DNA of 64,000 nucleotides from Paenibacillus sp. sptzw28 (GTDB taxonomy: Bacteria > Bacillota > Bacilli > Paenibacillales > Paenibacillaceae). The stretch is taken from positions 1,507,501 through 1,571,500 of the forward strand of contig NZ_CP080545.1 of assembly GCF_019550795.1 (NCBI RefSeq), read 5' to 3'. Made by a program: the position numbers and the translations under genes. Below are positions 26,529-35,494 of this stretch, piece after piece. Every line of letters starts with the position of its first letter. Within the stretch, counting starts at the first letter, position 1. A model generated the notes under the pieces. It did not search any database and was not told where the DNA came from. It saw nothing but the letters and a program-made list of their open reading frames with translations.

Positions 26529-26984
26529 ATGCAAAACGATACCGCTCTGCTCTTCCAATTCCCTGATGAGGCCGCCGCTGCGCTTGCCTCGGATACGATG
26601 CAGGAGCTCGGTTACGACCCGGTGATTCGGCAAAATCGAGAGGTGCATATTCACCTCCACGGGAGCGACTTGACATCCGCGCTGGAAATCGCCCAGGCGC
26701 TCGGGGGACAGCTAGCCGTAAATTCGCCTATAGGTGATAATGCAGCGTTTAATATCGTCTATGATATGGATGCGATTCGAATTCCCGCCCACGTGGTCAA
26801 CGAAGACTGGGTCGCACGTGAAGAACGTCCGGACCAGCCGTTTGATGGCGCCCCCTTAACCGATGGTGCGTCTTATAACGACCCTCATCAACTAACGAGC
26901 AGGGACGAGGGCGCGCGGGACGAGACGGCATTCATTCCGGACGCCGGCGATTACAATCATTTCTCAGGCGATGTCCATACTTGA
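26529..26984 (+). CDS. conserved acidic protein, unknown function
   Basis: 151 residues. The N-terminal half (ALLFQFPDEAAAALASDTMQELGYDPVI, then VHIHLHGSDLTSALEIAQALGG) has an alpha-beta, ACT- or metal-binding-like pattern with a HIHLH cluster. The C-terminal half is acidic and disordered (RDEGARDETAFIPDAGDYNHF). ATG 26529 is preceded by AAAAGGAA. It follows ecsB by 83 bases. I do not recognise the family. Confidence 0.6.
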   Translation: MQNDTALLFQFPDEAAAALASDTMQELGYDPVIRQNREVHIHLHGSDLTSALEIAQALGGQLAVNSPIGDNAAFNIVYDMDAIRIPAHVVNEDWVAREERPDQPFDGAPLTDGASYNDPHQLTSRDEGARDETAFIPDAGDYNHFSGDVHT

Positions 26985-27085
26985 ATCAAGAATGAATAAG
27001 ACAACGTCCGCTATTCATACCGCAACTTTCGTTTGGCATAAGACGTCAAATGAGAAAGACGTTATAGAAAGCGGGAGTGGATGAA

Positions 27086-28531
27086 ATGAAGATCAGGATG
27101 GTTTGTGATCGTTCACAACTAAGGCTGACAGCCGCTTTGGCACTGTCAGCCTTAGTTGTGTTTGCAGCCGGGTGTGAGTCGGAAGCGGATAAGAAAGAAA
27201 AACTTGTCTTGGAAGCGTCTCAAGTTATGGATAAACTGCCGGAGGAAACGGCGGAAAAGTCACAGGCTGTTGCACCACAAATGGAACCTGCATCAGAGGC
27301 AGAACCCAATTTGTACGCAGCGGCGGGAAGCCCGGTTCAACCGGATGAACAGACGAAAACGGAGATTATCTATGACGCGGCGGAATGGACATACGACCAG
27401 TTACGAGCAATCGTCGCCAAGGAATTTGATCATTTCGTTTATATATCAGGTAAGGAGTCGGTTGCGGAGTTCGCGGTTATTAATGACGAGGAGGTGCTTG
27501 TGAAATATGAACAAGAAGAAATGGAAGCGGTAACTGCCACAATTCGGCGGTATAACCTTAAGAAAGGAACCTCAGTCGTTTTATGGACCGGAAAAGGACG
27601 CACGGCGATGAAATACAACGTGCGAACGAGGCTAATTGAGCTTACGGATCGGCCGGTTCAAACGGAGCATATCATTAATTATACTTTGTCCCCAGAAACA
27701 GGGAAGCTGGACCGGAATCCGGAACTCGAGCTTGCTGCGGGCAGCCGCTGGACGCTTTACAGAGTAAACGGTGAACCGGGCATTTGGGCAAAATCAAATG
27801 ACGGTAAAACGAAGCTTCATCTTACCGATAAGCCCGAAGATCACTCGCCGCTGTGGATCCCGGGTACTGAATCGTTTATTTATCTCCATCAAACGGGCCG
27901 CAGTCTTGGTGACGGACTTGGCTCCGAATTCGCTCTAGCCCGCTATGACCTCTCTAAACGCTCGATGACCCTGCTGCCTTTTGACCACGGCTATATCAGA
28001 ATCATCGGTTGGACCGATCATGGCCGTAAGCTGCTAATTGACCGTACCTTGAATGAAGGGTCCGACCGCAATTACACAAACCCGGCGCTAATTGATTTGA
28101 CTCATAACAAAGAGAGACAGCTTCTTCCCGACGGTATGGGGGCGTATGACTTGAGCTACAATGGAGCACTCGGTGAATTTTTAGTATCCATTCCAAAATA
28201 TACAGCCGTATACGGATCTGATGGACATATTCGCTCGCTGTTTCCGGATGATCGGGAACGGAGTGACTTGGCCACAGCTTTCCGCTCTTTCTCGCCGGAC
28301 GGCCGACGGTTAGCTTATGTTTCAGGAACGGTTGCTTACTCGGACCGTGATGCTACGCCTGGCAGCCGTATTATTTTGTCAGATTCAGACGGCAGTGACC
28401 AGCGTTATGCAACGAGGGAATTTATGCGAGTTGAGCAGTTGACGTGGTCGCCTACCGGCCAAAGCCTGACCGCTCTCGTTCATGATGATAAAGGCGGCAC
28501 GTTCATAGTCACGAAGAAAATACCGAAATAA
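27086..28531 (+). CDS. secreted propeller-type lipoprotein
   Basis: 481 residues. A lipoprotein signal ends with VFAAGC, followed by a Lys/Glu-rich linker and, from about residue 110, beta-propeller-like repeats with TolB/WD-type turns (GKTKLHLTDKPEDHSPLWIPG, FRSFSPDGRRLAYVSG, ILSDSDGSDQRY, QLTWSPTGQSLTALV). It may bind a peptidoglycan or protein partner on the membrane outer face; no enzyme motif is seen. ATG 27086 has GGGAG 8 bases upstream. The signal-peptide codons carry a perfect 18-bp inverted repeat (27114-27160). Confidence 0.65.
   Translation: MKIRMVCDRSQLRLTAALALSALVVFAAGCESEADKKEKLVLEASQVMDKLPEETAEKSQAVAPQMEPASEAEPNLYAAAGSPVQPDEQTKTEIIYDAAEWTYDQLRAIVAKEFDHFVYISGKESVAEFAVINDEEVLVKYEQEEMEAVTATIRRYNLKKGTSVVLWTGKGRTAMKYNVRTRLIELTDRPVQTEHIINYTLSPETGKLDRNPELELAAGSRWTLYRVNGEPGIWAKSNDGKTKLHLTDKPEDHSPLWIPGTESFIYLHQTGRSLGDGLGSEFALARYDLSKRSMTLLPFDHGYIRIIGWTDHGRKLLIDRTLNEGSDRNYTNPALIDLTHNKERQLLPDGMGAYDLSYNGALGEFLVSIPKYTAVYGSDGHIRSLFPDDRERSDLATAFRSFSPDGRRLAYVSGTVAYSDRDATPGSRIILSDSDGSDQRYATREFMRVEQLTWSPTGQSLTALVHDDKGGTFIVTKKIPK
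27114..27160 (+). repeat. perfect 18-bp inverted repeat inside a signal-peptide coding region
   Basis: CACAACTAAGGCTGACAG (27114-27131) and its exact complement (27143-27160) with an 11-base loop. It lies 28 bases into the lipoprotein gene and would form a very stable mRNA hairpin. Confidence 0.9.
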
Positions 28532-28643
28532 AGATACCTTTTCTCGTATACCATAAACACGCGATTCACGTTATGATCTGCGGTGTGTTAATATAAGTGA
28601 AATTAATACCGCAATTCAAATAATTGTTGTAAGGTGCGACGAC

Positions 28644-29306
28644 ATGGACTGGAACGAGTTTTTGGACCCTATTATACTATCTGTAAAAGTTTCTATCGCC
28701 TCCAGTGTCTTCGTTTTCATCCTGTCCATATGGACGGCGCGCTGGATGGCAAAAGCGCGGTTTACCGGAAAGAACGTTGTAGAAACGGTATTGCTGCTGC
28801 CGCTTGTGCTGCCGCCTACGGTAGTCGGCTTTCTTTTGCTTGTCGTACTCGGAAGACGCAGCTGGATCGGCGAAGCATTCGAATGGTTGTTTTACGGACC
28901 GATTGTATTTACATGGGGGGCCGCAGTTGTTGCGGCTGTTATTGTCGCTTTTCCGCTCGCTTACCGGACAATGCGAGCGGGCTTCGAATCGGTGGACAAG
29001 GAACTCGAGGATTCGGCAAGATCGTATGGCGCTTCCGAATGGCAGGTGTTCCGCTATATTACAGCTCCACTAACAGTCAGAACCCTGACTGCCGGGTTTA
29101 TTCTGGGGTTTGCCCGCGGACTTGGTGAATTCGGCGCCACTTTAATGATTGCCGGCAATATTCCGGGCAGGACACAAACTATTCCGACTGCTATTTATGT
29201 TGCGGTGGACGGCGGCAATATGGAGCTTGCCTGGGCATGGGCGGCGGTCATGGTGCTGCTCTCGTTCGTTATGCTGCTCTGGGCCAACAGGTTTATAAGA
29301 GATTAG
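28644..29306 (+). CDS. modB: molybdate ABC transporter permease
   Basis: 220 residues, five membrane helices. The ModB signature is clear: VLPPTVVGFLLLVVLGRRSWIG in the middle and the cytoplasmic ATPase-docking loop EDSARSYGASEWQVFRYITAPLT followed by GFARGLGEFGATLMIAGNIPG. It imports molybdate with ModA and an ATPase. The binding protein modA is 5.3 kb downstream and no modC is in the window. Start ATG has AAGGTG upstream. It converges with the flavoprotein gene, with only 5 bases between stops. Confidence 0.9.
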   Translation: MDWNEFLDPIILSVKVSIASSVFVFILSIWTARWMAKARFTGKNVVETVLLLPLVLPPTVVGFLLLVVLGRRSWIGEAFEWLFYGPIVFTWGAAVVAAVIVAFPLAYRTMRAGFESVDKELEDSARSYGASEWQVFRYITAPLTVRTLTAGFILGFARGLGEFGATLMIAGNIPGRTQTIPTAIYVAVDGGNMELAWAWAAVMVLLSFVMLLWANRFIRD

Positions 29307-29311
29307 ATGTG

Positions 29312-30586
29312 TTACCGCGCTTTATCATGAAGCATTTCCGCGGCGCTCTTGCCCGCAGTATATCCCGTAGTGAAGGCCGCCGTTATATTGTAGCCACCTG
29401 TATAGCCGTGGATATCCAGGATTTCACCGCAGAAGAACAGTCCTCGCGTAATCTTCGACTGCATCGTGCCAGGCTGGACTTCTTTTAAATTCACTCCTCC
29501 TCCCGTAACAAAAGCTTCTTCTATGGACAACGTACCGGAGATATTGACGGGGAAGCCCTTCAGCAGCGCAGCCATATCCGACCATGGCTGTTTGGGAATA
29601 TTGTCAAAGGTGGTTTCCCCGCTTAGCCCCGATTTCTTTAATATGATTGGAATCATTCGTTCAGGGAGCAGTGCTTTCAAGACATTTTTAACAGCCCGCT
29701 TCGGTTCGTTCTTAGCGAGATTGAGGGATTCGGTAGCGAGCTCGTCTGCCGGCTTTTGCGGAAATAAATCAATTGTAGCCTTGACTGAATTGACCTCAAA
29801 CTGTTTGAGGATCTTGACCACGAACTGGCTGCAGCGAAGCGCAATCGGTCCTGATAGACCGAAGTGCGTAAATATAAGATCCCCATCATGTTCGATCACT
29901 TTCTTCCCTTTCGGATTCCATACCGACAGACTGACGTCCCGCAGCGACAGCCCCTGCAGCTCTTTGCTCTGAATGAACGCGTCCCGGGATACGAGAGGGA
30001 CCTCCGTCGGATAGAGCTCGGTTATGGTATGGCCGGCCTGCACAGCCCATGGGTAACCGTCCCCGGTGGACCCGGTATGGGGCACCGACTTGCCCCCGGT
30101 GGCAATGATGACAGCGGTGCTTGAAATCCGTTCGCCCGAACGAAGCCGCACGCCTTGTACCTCGCCCTCGCCGAGCAGCAGCCCCGCAACCGGCTTGTTT
30201 ACCAGCATTTCCACACCGGCCGATTTGGCTTTCCGTATTAGCGCATCTACTACCGTTTTCGCCTTATCAGACACCGGGAACATCCGTCCCCTGTCTTCTT
30301 CCTTCAGCCTAATTCCGATATTTTCGAAGAAAGCTATAATATCGCGGTTGTTGAAATTCGCAAGCGCGCTATGCAGAAACCGGCCATTGCCGGGAATGTT
30401 CCTTATAAGCTCGTCGATCTCTTTGGCATTCGTTACATTGCATCTGCCGCCTCCGGAGATGCCGAGCTTTCGCCCCAGCTTGTCCCCTTTATCGATCAGC
30501 AGCGTGCGCGCTCCGTATTGTGCGGCTGCGATCGAGGCCATCAGCCCGGAAGGGCCTCCGCCAATGATAATAACATCGTAATTCAT
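29312..30586 (-). CDS. HI0933/YhiN-family flavoprotein
   Basis: 424 residues. An N-terminal FAD site (IIIGGGPSGLMASIAAAQYG), the family hallmark KLGISGGGRCNVTN, an ATGGKSVPHTGSTGDGY loop in the middle, and a closing GEILDIHGYTGGYNITAAFTTG FAD motif. These are NAD(P)/FAD-dependent oxidoreductases related to BaiN, with unsettled physiological substrates. GAGGAG lies 5 bases before ATG. Confidence 0.88.
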   Translation of the reverse strand: MNYDVIIIGGGPSGLMASIAAAQYGARTLLIDKGDKLGRKLGISGGGRCNVTNAKEIDELIRNIPGNGRFLHSALANFNNRDIIAFFENIGIRLKEEDRGRMFPVSDKAKTVVDALIRKAKSAGVEMLVNKPVAGLLLGEGEVQGVRLRSGERISSTAVIIATGGKSVPHTGSTGDGYPWAVQAGHTITELYPTEVPLVSRDAFIQSKELQGLSLRDVSLSVWNPKGKKVIEHDGDLIFTHFGLSGPIALRCSQFVVKILKQFEVNSVKATIDLFPQKPADELATESLNLAKNEPKRAVKNVLKALLPERMIPIILKKSGLSGETTFDNIPKQPWSDMAALLKGFPVNISGTLSIEEAFVTGGGVNLKEVQPGTMQSKITRGLFFCGEILDIHGYTGGYNITAAFTTGYTAGKSAAEMLHDKAR

Positions 30587-30839
30587 GTAATCTCCTCTTT
30601 AAATGTTCAGTGTTTCTTTCGTTATTCATCATACTATCCAGTTCAAGGGCCGTCTACTCCGGGCGATCACTCACTCTGCCCGGGGGTTCGGATAAACCGC
30701 GCCGCGCCTTCAGAGTTCTTGTTTTTTTACCAGATTTTGTCGAATTAGATGATTGTAAATTTTAAACACATATGATTTAATCGGATTGAACAGCTGTAAA
30801 AGTGAAGATAACACAAGGAAAAGGGGGGAAATTAGATAC

Positions 30840-32528
30840 TTGTGGAAGCAAATGTTATTACAGGTTATTGTCGCCTTACTGCCGTTATTTGTCTTTCAAA
30901 TCTGGTATGACCGGTCGAAGAGCAGGAAAGGTATTGCATTTTATATTGCCATTATATGCGGTTTTTCCATGCTGCTGGGGATCGCGGCTTCATCTGATAT
31001 AAATGGATACGATCTGGATTTTCGTTTCGCTCCGTTTATTGTCGGGTCCTTGTACGGGGGCGTGCCGACAGCTGCCTTGCTTACAATTGTATATATCGTT
31101 TCCCGGCTTGCAACAATTCATGGGATGTGGGAATGGCTGGAGCTTGCAGGCGTTTTGTTCTTTTTCGTTCCGGTGCTGTTAAGCTCGATCAAACCGTTTC
31201 AGGAGTCCTTACGCAAACGAAAGTATCGCATTGTGCTGGGGTTAACCTTGACTATGCTGATCCCAGTGAGCGGCTCACTCATGGGATACCTGGTTTCCAG
31301 TGGAGCGGGTATCTCCCCCGCGAATGTCTACTATGCCGCCGCCCACCTAAGTGCTTATATGGTTACAATCATGGTTTTAATTAAACTGACCGAAGATTAT
31401 ATTGAAAAACTGAGGCTGGCTTACAGGCTTCATAAAGTGTCCAATAATTACCGGATAGAAGTGGAGAAGCTTCAGCAATTTATTGAAGAGACGCCACTCG
31501 GCGTTATTTTCGTCAATCAGTCCGGCATCATTACTCAAATTAACGAAATGGCCATACATATTCTTAGGCATAAGCTGTCCGGTAAAGACCGTGTGAGATT
31601 AATCGGGGAGCCGTTTACCGGTTTGTACGACAATGTCGAGACGGATACGCTGGGCAGGCTGCTTTACCGGGCGCTGGGCGGGCATCAAACATCAAGCGAA
31701 CTCGTTCAGGAACAAGGGAAAATTTATATGGAGACAGGGATTTGCGTTCGAGACATGCAAAATAACGACATTATCGGAGCCGCGATAATCGCCCATGACA
31801 TTACCGAGCTTAACCGGCTGCGCGATGAGATCGGACGGATGGAGCGGCTTAGCCTCGTCGGGCAAATGGCAGCCAGCATTACTCACGAAATCCGCAATCC
31901 GATGGCTGTCATACGCGGATTCGTGCAGCTCATGCGTGAGCGGAGTCCCGAGCATCATCAACAATATTTCCAGATTGTAATGGAAGAGCTGGACCGCGCC
32001 AACAGCATTATTGACGATTTTCTGTCGCTGGCGCAAGACCGCATACTCGAGAAGGAAAGCTGCTCTCTTCAAAGCCTTATCAACGACCTGTTCCCACTTC
32101 TAGTGGCGGATGCCAACATGCGAGGCTTGACGATCGAGCTTAACCTCGACGACAGGCTGCCGCCGCTCATGCTTAATGAGAAAGAAATGAAGCAGCTTAT
32201 CTTGAATCTGGCGCGAAACGGAATGGAGGCTATGGACCAGAACGGTGTACTTCAAATAGCCACCTCCTTTAACCATGGTGTGGCGGAGCTTCGAGTCAAG
32301 GATAACGGCTGCGGTATCCCGAAGGAAAAGCTGGAACGATTGTTCGAGCCTTTCTATACGACCAAATCCCGCGGAACAGGTCTTGGTCTCCCGCTCTGCC
32401 TGAGCATTGTGGAGCGGCATGGCGGTCAAATCCGTGTTGAATCCGCGGAGGGCCAGGGAACTACCTTTATCGTCAGCTTTGAGCCCGGGCCAAGCGTAAG
32501 CGGAGTTGCAGCGGCGCTGGAAGAGTAG
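30840..32528 (+). CDS. sporulation-type histidine kinase (KinB-like)
   Basis: 562 residues. Five or six membrane helices (about 1-200) are arranged like the 5TM-5TMR input module of KinB/KinD. Then come a coiled region, a PAS domain (IEETPLGVIFVNQSGIITQINE, about 225-330), HisKA with the phosphoryl histidine in ITHEIRNPMAVIRGFV, and HATPase with N box LNLARNGMEAM, DNGCGIP and GTGLGLPLC. Such kinases feed the Spo0A phosphorelay. No response regulator is adjacent, which fits. The start is TTG after AAGGGGGG; ATG three codons later is an alternative. Confidence 0.82.
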   Translation: MWKQMLLQVIVALLPLFVFQIWYDRSKSRKGIAFYIAIICGFSMLLGIAASSDINGYDLDFRFAPFIVGSLYGGVPTAALLTIVYIVSRLATIHGMWEWLELAGVLFFFVPVLLSSIKPFQESLRKRKYRIVLGLTLTMLIPVSGSLMGYLVSSGAGISPANVYYAAAHLSAYMVTIMVLIKLTEDYIEKLRLAYRLHKVSNNYRIEVEKLQQFIEETPLGVIFVNQSGIITQINEMAIHILRHKLSGKDRVRLIGEPFTGLYDNVETDTLGRLLYRALGGHQTSSELVQEQGKIYMETGICVRDMQNNDIIGAAIIAHDITELNRLRDEIGRMERLSLVGQMAASITHEIRNPMAVIRGFVQLMRERSPEHHQQYFQIVMEELDRANSIIDDFLSLAQDRILEKESCSLQSLINDLFPLLVADANMRGLTIELNLDDRLPPLMLNEKEMKQLILNLARNGMEAMDQNGVLQIATSFNHGVAELRVKDNGCGIPKEKLERLFEPFYTTKSRGTGLGLPLCLSIVERHGGQIRVESAEGQGTTFIVSFEPGPSVSGVAAALEE

Positions 32529-32556
32529 GTATACCTGAGCAATTACGGGATAGATA

Positions 32557-32593
32557 ACCTCCTTAGCGCGCATACTAGCGCTTAGAAGGAGGT
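32557..32593 (+). promoter_or_regulatory. hairpin sequestering a ribosome binding site
   Basis: ACCTCCTT (32557-32564) pairs with AAGGAGGT (32586-32593), the ribosome site of the next small gene; AGCGC and GCGCT extend the stem inside. It could act as a terminator-like end for the kinase gene or as a translational switch. Confidence 0.6.
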
Positions 32594-32600
32594 GCGGGCA

Positions 32601-32753
32601 TTGGTAAACACTCAGAACGGAAAAGCCGAAGAGCAGCAAGAGGCTGCTGCTATACCGTACGCTGAAGAAAAACGGGATTCGCAATACGACAAAGCGCCTG
32701 AATCGGAAGGCTATCACAAGAAATTGGATGGCCCCAACCGTCCTTCAGTCTAG
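32601..32753 (+). CDS. small hydrophilic protein, 50 residues
   Basis: TTG start 7 bases after a near-perfect AAGGAGGTG site. The peptide is highly charged, with runs such as KAEEQQEAAAIPYAEEKRD and an ending KKLDGPNRPSV. It has no membrane segment. It precedes the DUF3905-like gene by 47 bases and probably shares its transcript. The composition resembles small sporulation-associated proteins; the function is unknown. Confidence 0.6.
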   Translation: MVNTQNGKAEEQQEAAAIPYAEEKRDSQYDKAPESEGYHKKLDGPNRPSV

Positions 32754-32800
32754 AAGCACAAATCAATGCGAAGATTAGTTTCTCCGGAGGTGCCGTAGAA

Positions 32801-33184
32801 ATGGATTCGAATTTTAACAGCCCGGAAGACAAAGCGGGAGCGGATGATCCGGACCTTGATCCGTATGAAATCAATTTTCTTCCGCGTTTCCGCAGCGGCA
32901 GAGGCCCAAGGGGGCCGTTTGTGAACAGCAGCGGCGTATTGATCGGGGACCATATTTACGAGTCTCCGGATTCGCCCCTCAGCAATTGGACCGAAGAGAC
33001 CGACCCCGCCGTGATGGCCGGCAGCGAATGGGTTCACCCCTATAAGGACATCGGATTTCTGACGAGCGAGAACCTTGATTATTTCGAGAAAGGCATAGCG
33101 CCGCAGGGCGGCATTTTTATGCATCAGGACAAGGATGTGGCATACCGCGCAGGTGAAGACGCTCATGGCGAAGAGAGTCGGTAG
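32801..33184 (+). CDS. DUF3905-like protein
   Basis: 127 residues, hydrophilic. The central and C-terminal parts (SEWVHPYKDIGFLTSENLDYFEKG, then GGIFMHQDKDVAYRAGED) match what I recall of DUF3905, a Bacillales family found in spore formers. ATG is preceded by CCGGAGGTG. No catalytic motif. The assignment rests on memory of family motifs. Confidence 0.6.
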   Translation: MDSNFNSPEDKAGADDPDLDPYEINFLPRFRSGRGPRGPFVNSSGVLIGDHIYESPDSPLSNWTEETDPAVMAGSEWVHPYKDIGFLTSENLDYFEKGIAPQGGIFMHQDKDVAYRAGEDAHGEESR

Positions 33185-33197
33185 CCCGGTATTTATA

Positions 33198-33233
33198 AGC
33201 GGCAGGAGGATATGCCTCCTGCTGCTTTTTCTT
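33198..33233 (+). terminator. terminator after DUF3905-like gene
   Basis: AGCGGCAGGAGG and CCTCCTGCTGCT pair closely with a 5-base loop and run into TTTTTCTTTT. Confidence 0.85.
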
Positions 33234-33295
33234 TTGCTTTCAATTTCCTGCGGCGTTATAATGGTAAGAAACGACGTTACAAGGAGTGATTGAAC

Positions 33296-33730
33296 ATGTC
33301 AATGTCTTTTGAACGATACATGCTCGATATGGTGCAGCCGATGCGCGACGAACTGACTAGGCTTGGAATCGAGGAGCTGCGTACGCCTGAAGACGTGGAA
33401 GCCAAGCTGTCGAATACAAAAGGAACGGCGCTTGTCGTCGTTAACTCCGTGTGCGGATGTGCGGCCGGTCAATGCCGTCCTGGTGTGGCGCACGCGCTGC
33501 AGAATGATTTGACACCTGATCATCTATATACTGTTTTTGCCGGTCAAGATAAAGAAGCTACAGCCAAGGCCCGTGAATATTTTGCCCCTTACCCGCCTTC
33601 TTCGCCGTCGATTGCGCTGATGAAAGACGGAGAACTCGTTCATTTTATCGAACGTCATCAAATTGAAAACCGTTCGGCAGCAGATATCTCGGCAGACTTG
33701 ATCTCCGCCTTCGAACGGTTTTGCCGATAA
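33296..33730 (+). CDS. bacilliredoxin BrxA/BrxB family
   Basis: 144 residues. The family CGC active site is at residues 53-55 (NSVCGCAAGQCRPG) in a thioredoxin-like fold. Bacilliredoxins remove bacillithiol from oxidised protein cysteines. ATG 33296 has AAGGAGTG 7 bases upstream; a TTG two codons earlier is too close. nadE follows 11 bases later, so the two are co-transcribed, pairing redox repair with NAD supply. Confidence 0.92.
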   Translation: MSMSFERYMLDMVQPMRDELTRLGIEELRTPEDVEAKLSNTKGTALVVVNSVCGCAAGQCRPGVAHALQNDLTPDHLYTVFAGQDKEATAKAREYFAPYPPSSPSIALMKDGELVHFIERHQIENRSAADISADLISAFERFCR

Positions 33731-33741
33731 GAGGTGATCGG

Positions 33742-34551
33742 ATGAGCTTGCAGCAGGAAATTATCGAGCGGCTTGGGGTAAAGCCGGAGATTGACCCGAA
33801 CGAGGAAATTCGCAGACGGGTCGATTTTCTTAAGGAATATGTGCTGAAGTCCGGTACCACCGGCCTGCTTATCGCCATCAGCGGAGGAATCGACAGCGCA
33901 GTCGCTACCGGCCTGTGCAAGAAAGCGACGGATGAGCTATCAGCCGAGACCGGCAAGGAATACATGACGCTCGGTGTGTTTCTGCCTTACGGCGAACAGG
34001 CTGACATCGCTCACAGTTACGAAGTGGCTGAAGCATTCAACCTGAAGCATCGTATGGAGCTGGATATTAAGGAAGCCGTGGATGAGATCGCGCTGGAGGT
34101 CGAGTACGGCTTGAAAATGATCGGGATGTCGCGTCATATCAGCCGCGGCAGCAAGGGCAACGTCAAAGCCCGCACCCGGATGGTCATGCAGTACGCGCTC
34201 TCCTTTGACCTTAATTTACTTGTTGTGGGAACTGATCATGCGTCCGAAGCGGTCACCGGCTTCTATACGAAGTGGGGGGACGGAGCGGTGGACATTACGC
34301 CGCTCACCTCGCTTAACAAGCGGCAGGTACGGCAGCTTGCGGCGGTGCTCGGGGTGCCGCAGAGCGTGCGCGACAAGGCGCCTACGGCCGGCCTCTGGGA
34401 AGGCCAAACCGACGAAAGCGAGCTTGGCATAACGTACGACGACAACAGCGCTTACCTTGAAGGGAAGACTGTAAGCGACGAGGCCCGCGAGAAGCTGGAG
34501 CGGCAGTATTTGAAGACGGTGCACAAGCGCGAACCGATTCCCGGCATTTAA
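33742..34551 (+). CDS. nadE: ammonia-dependent NAD synthetase
   Basis: 269 residues, the short ammonia-dependent form. The ATP-pyrophosphatase P-loop SGGIDS is at 47-52 and the later GTDHASEAVTGFYTKWGDG, DITPLTSLNKRQVRQLA and PTAGLWEGQTDESELG motifs are all intact. It amidates deamido-NAD to NAD. ATG 33742 with AAGAGGTGAT upstream. A terminator follows. Confidence 0.96.
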   Translation: MSLQQEIIERLGVKPEIDPNEEIRRRVDFLKEYVLKSGTTGLLIAISGGIDSAVATGLCKKATDELSAETGKEYMTLGVFLPYGEQADIAHSYEVAEAFNLKHRMELDIKEAVDEIALEVEYGLKMIGMSRHISRGSKGNVKARTRMVMQYALSFDLNLLVVGTDHASEAVTGFYTKWGDGAVDITPLTSLNKRQVRQLAAVLGVPQSVRDKAPTAGLWEGQTDESELGITYDDNSAYLEGKTVSDEAREKLERQYLKTVHKREPIPGI

Positions 34552-34574
34552 CCGGGTTAGAATTAAGCAATCGA

Positions 34575-34614
34575 AACGCCCTACGCCCTATCGCAAAAGG
34601 TGCAGGGCGTTTTT
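34575..34614 (+). terminator. terminator after nadE
   Basis: AACGCCCT pairs with AGGGCGTT, followed by TTT, in a hairpin 23 bases after the stop. Confidence 0.75.
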
Positions 34615-34668
34615 CCCGTGATTGGGAGAGAATATAAAACTAAAACTTATATGGAGATGGGAGAGGAA

Positions 34669-35457
34669 ATGCAGACTGTAAGCAAATTTTTCGGAAAATG
34701 GATGCGATTGGTATTGTTCTTGGCTGTCCTCTGCATGTCCTTGAGCGCGTGCGGGGGCAATCGGGAATCCGCTGGGACGGAGATCGTCATATCGGCGGCC
34801 GCTAGCTTAAAGGATGCGCTCACAGCAATTGAAACCAAATTCCAGCAGAGCCATCCCGGAACTCACCTCGTATTCAATTTCGGATCCTCGGGCACCCTTC
34901 AGAAGCAAATCGAGGAGGGTGCGCCTGTCGACCTGTTCATCTCTGCCGGCCAGAAGCAGATCGACGAGCTGAACAAGCAGAAGCTGATCGAGGGAAGCGG
35001 CATTATTTTGAGGAACCAGCTTGTCTTGATAGTACCTAAGTCGGCGGCTGGGCCGCTCGGGGATATAAAGACGCTAAGCGGACAGGCCTTCAAGAAAATC
35101 GCTGTCGGGGAGCCTGCTACAGTCCCTGCCGGAGCCTATACGCAGCAGTCATTGGAATCCTACGGCATGTGGGAATCGCTGAAGAGCAAGCTCGTGTATG
35201 CAAAGGATGTCCGCCAGGTTCTGACCTATGTGGAAACGGGCAATGCCGACGCCGGTTTCGTATACAGGACCGATGCGCTGACCTCCGATAAAGTCGCAAT
35301 CGCAATGCCGATTCCTCCGGATAAGCATAAACCGATTGTTTACGTCGCATCTGTTGTCAAGCAGTCCAAGCATGCGGATGCGGCCGGAGAGGTGCTGAAC
35401 TACCTGAAGAGCGAGGAAGCGCGGGCGGTGTTTGCCGGCTTCGGCTTTACGCAATAG
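34669..35457 (+). CDS. modA: molybdate-binding lipoprotein
   Basis: 262 residues. A lipoprotein signal (SLSAC) leads to a ModA fold: AAASLKDALTAIETKFQQ, FNFGSSGTLQKQIEEGAPVDLFISAGQ, GEPATVPAGAY and the closing ADAGFVYRTDA. Serines in the SLKD and GSSG loops and the late tyrosine are the usual oxyanion ligands. GGGAG is 5 bases before ATG 34669; ATG 34651 is possible. It stands alone, 5.3 kb from modB. Confidence 0.88.
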   Translation: MQTVSKFFGKWMRLVLFLAVLCMSLSACGGNRESAGTEIVISAAASLKDALTAIETKFQQSHPGTHLVFNFGSSGTLQKQIEEGAPVDLFISAGQKQIDELNKQKLIEGSGIILRNQLVLIVPKSAAGPLGDIKTLSGQAFKKIAVGEPATVPAGAYTQQSLESYGMWESLKSKLVYAKDVRQVLTYVETGNADAGFVYRTDALTSDKVAIAMPIPPDKHKPIVYVASVVKQSKHADAAGEVLNYLKSEEARAVFAGFGFTQ

Positions 35458-35494
35458 TACGGCGATTTTATTAGCAATTAAGGCAGGTGTAGCC

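Noticed and set aside
34575..34614. Possible riboswitch upstream of modA
   Set aside because: The fold is a simple terminator for nadE; no molybdenum-cofactor element was seen.
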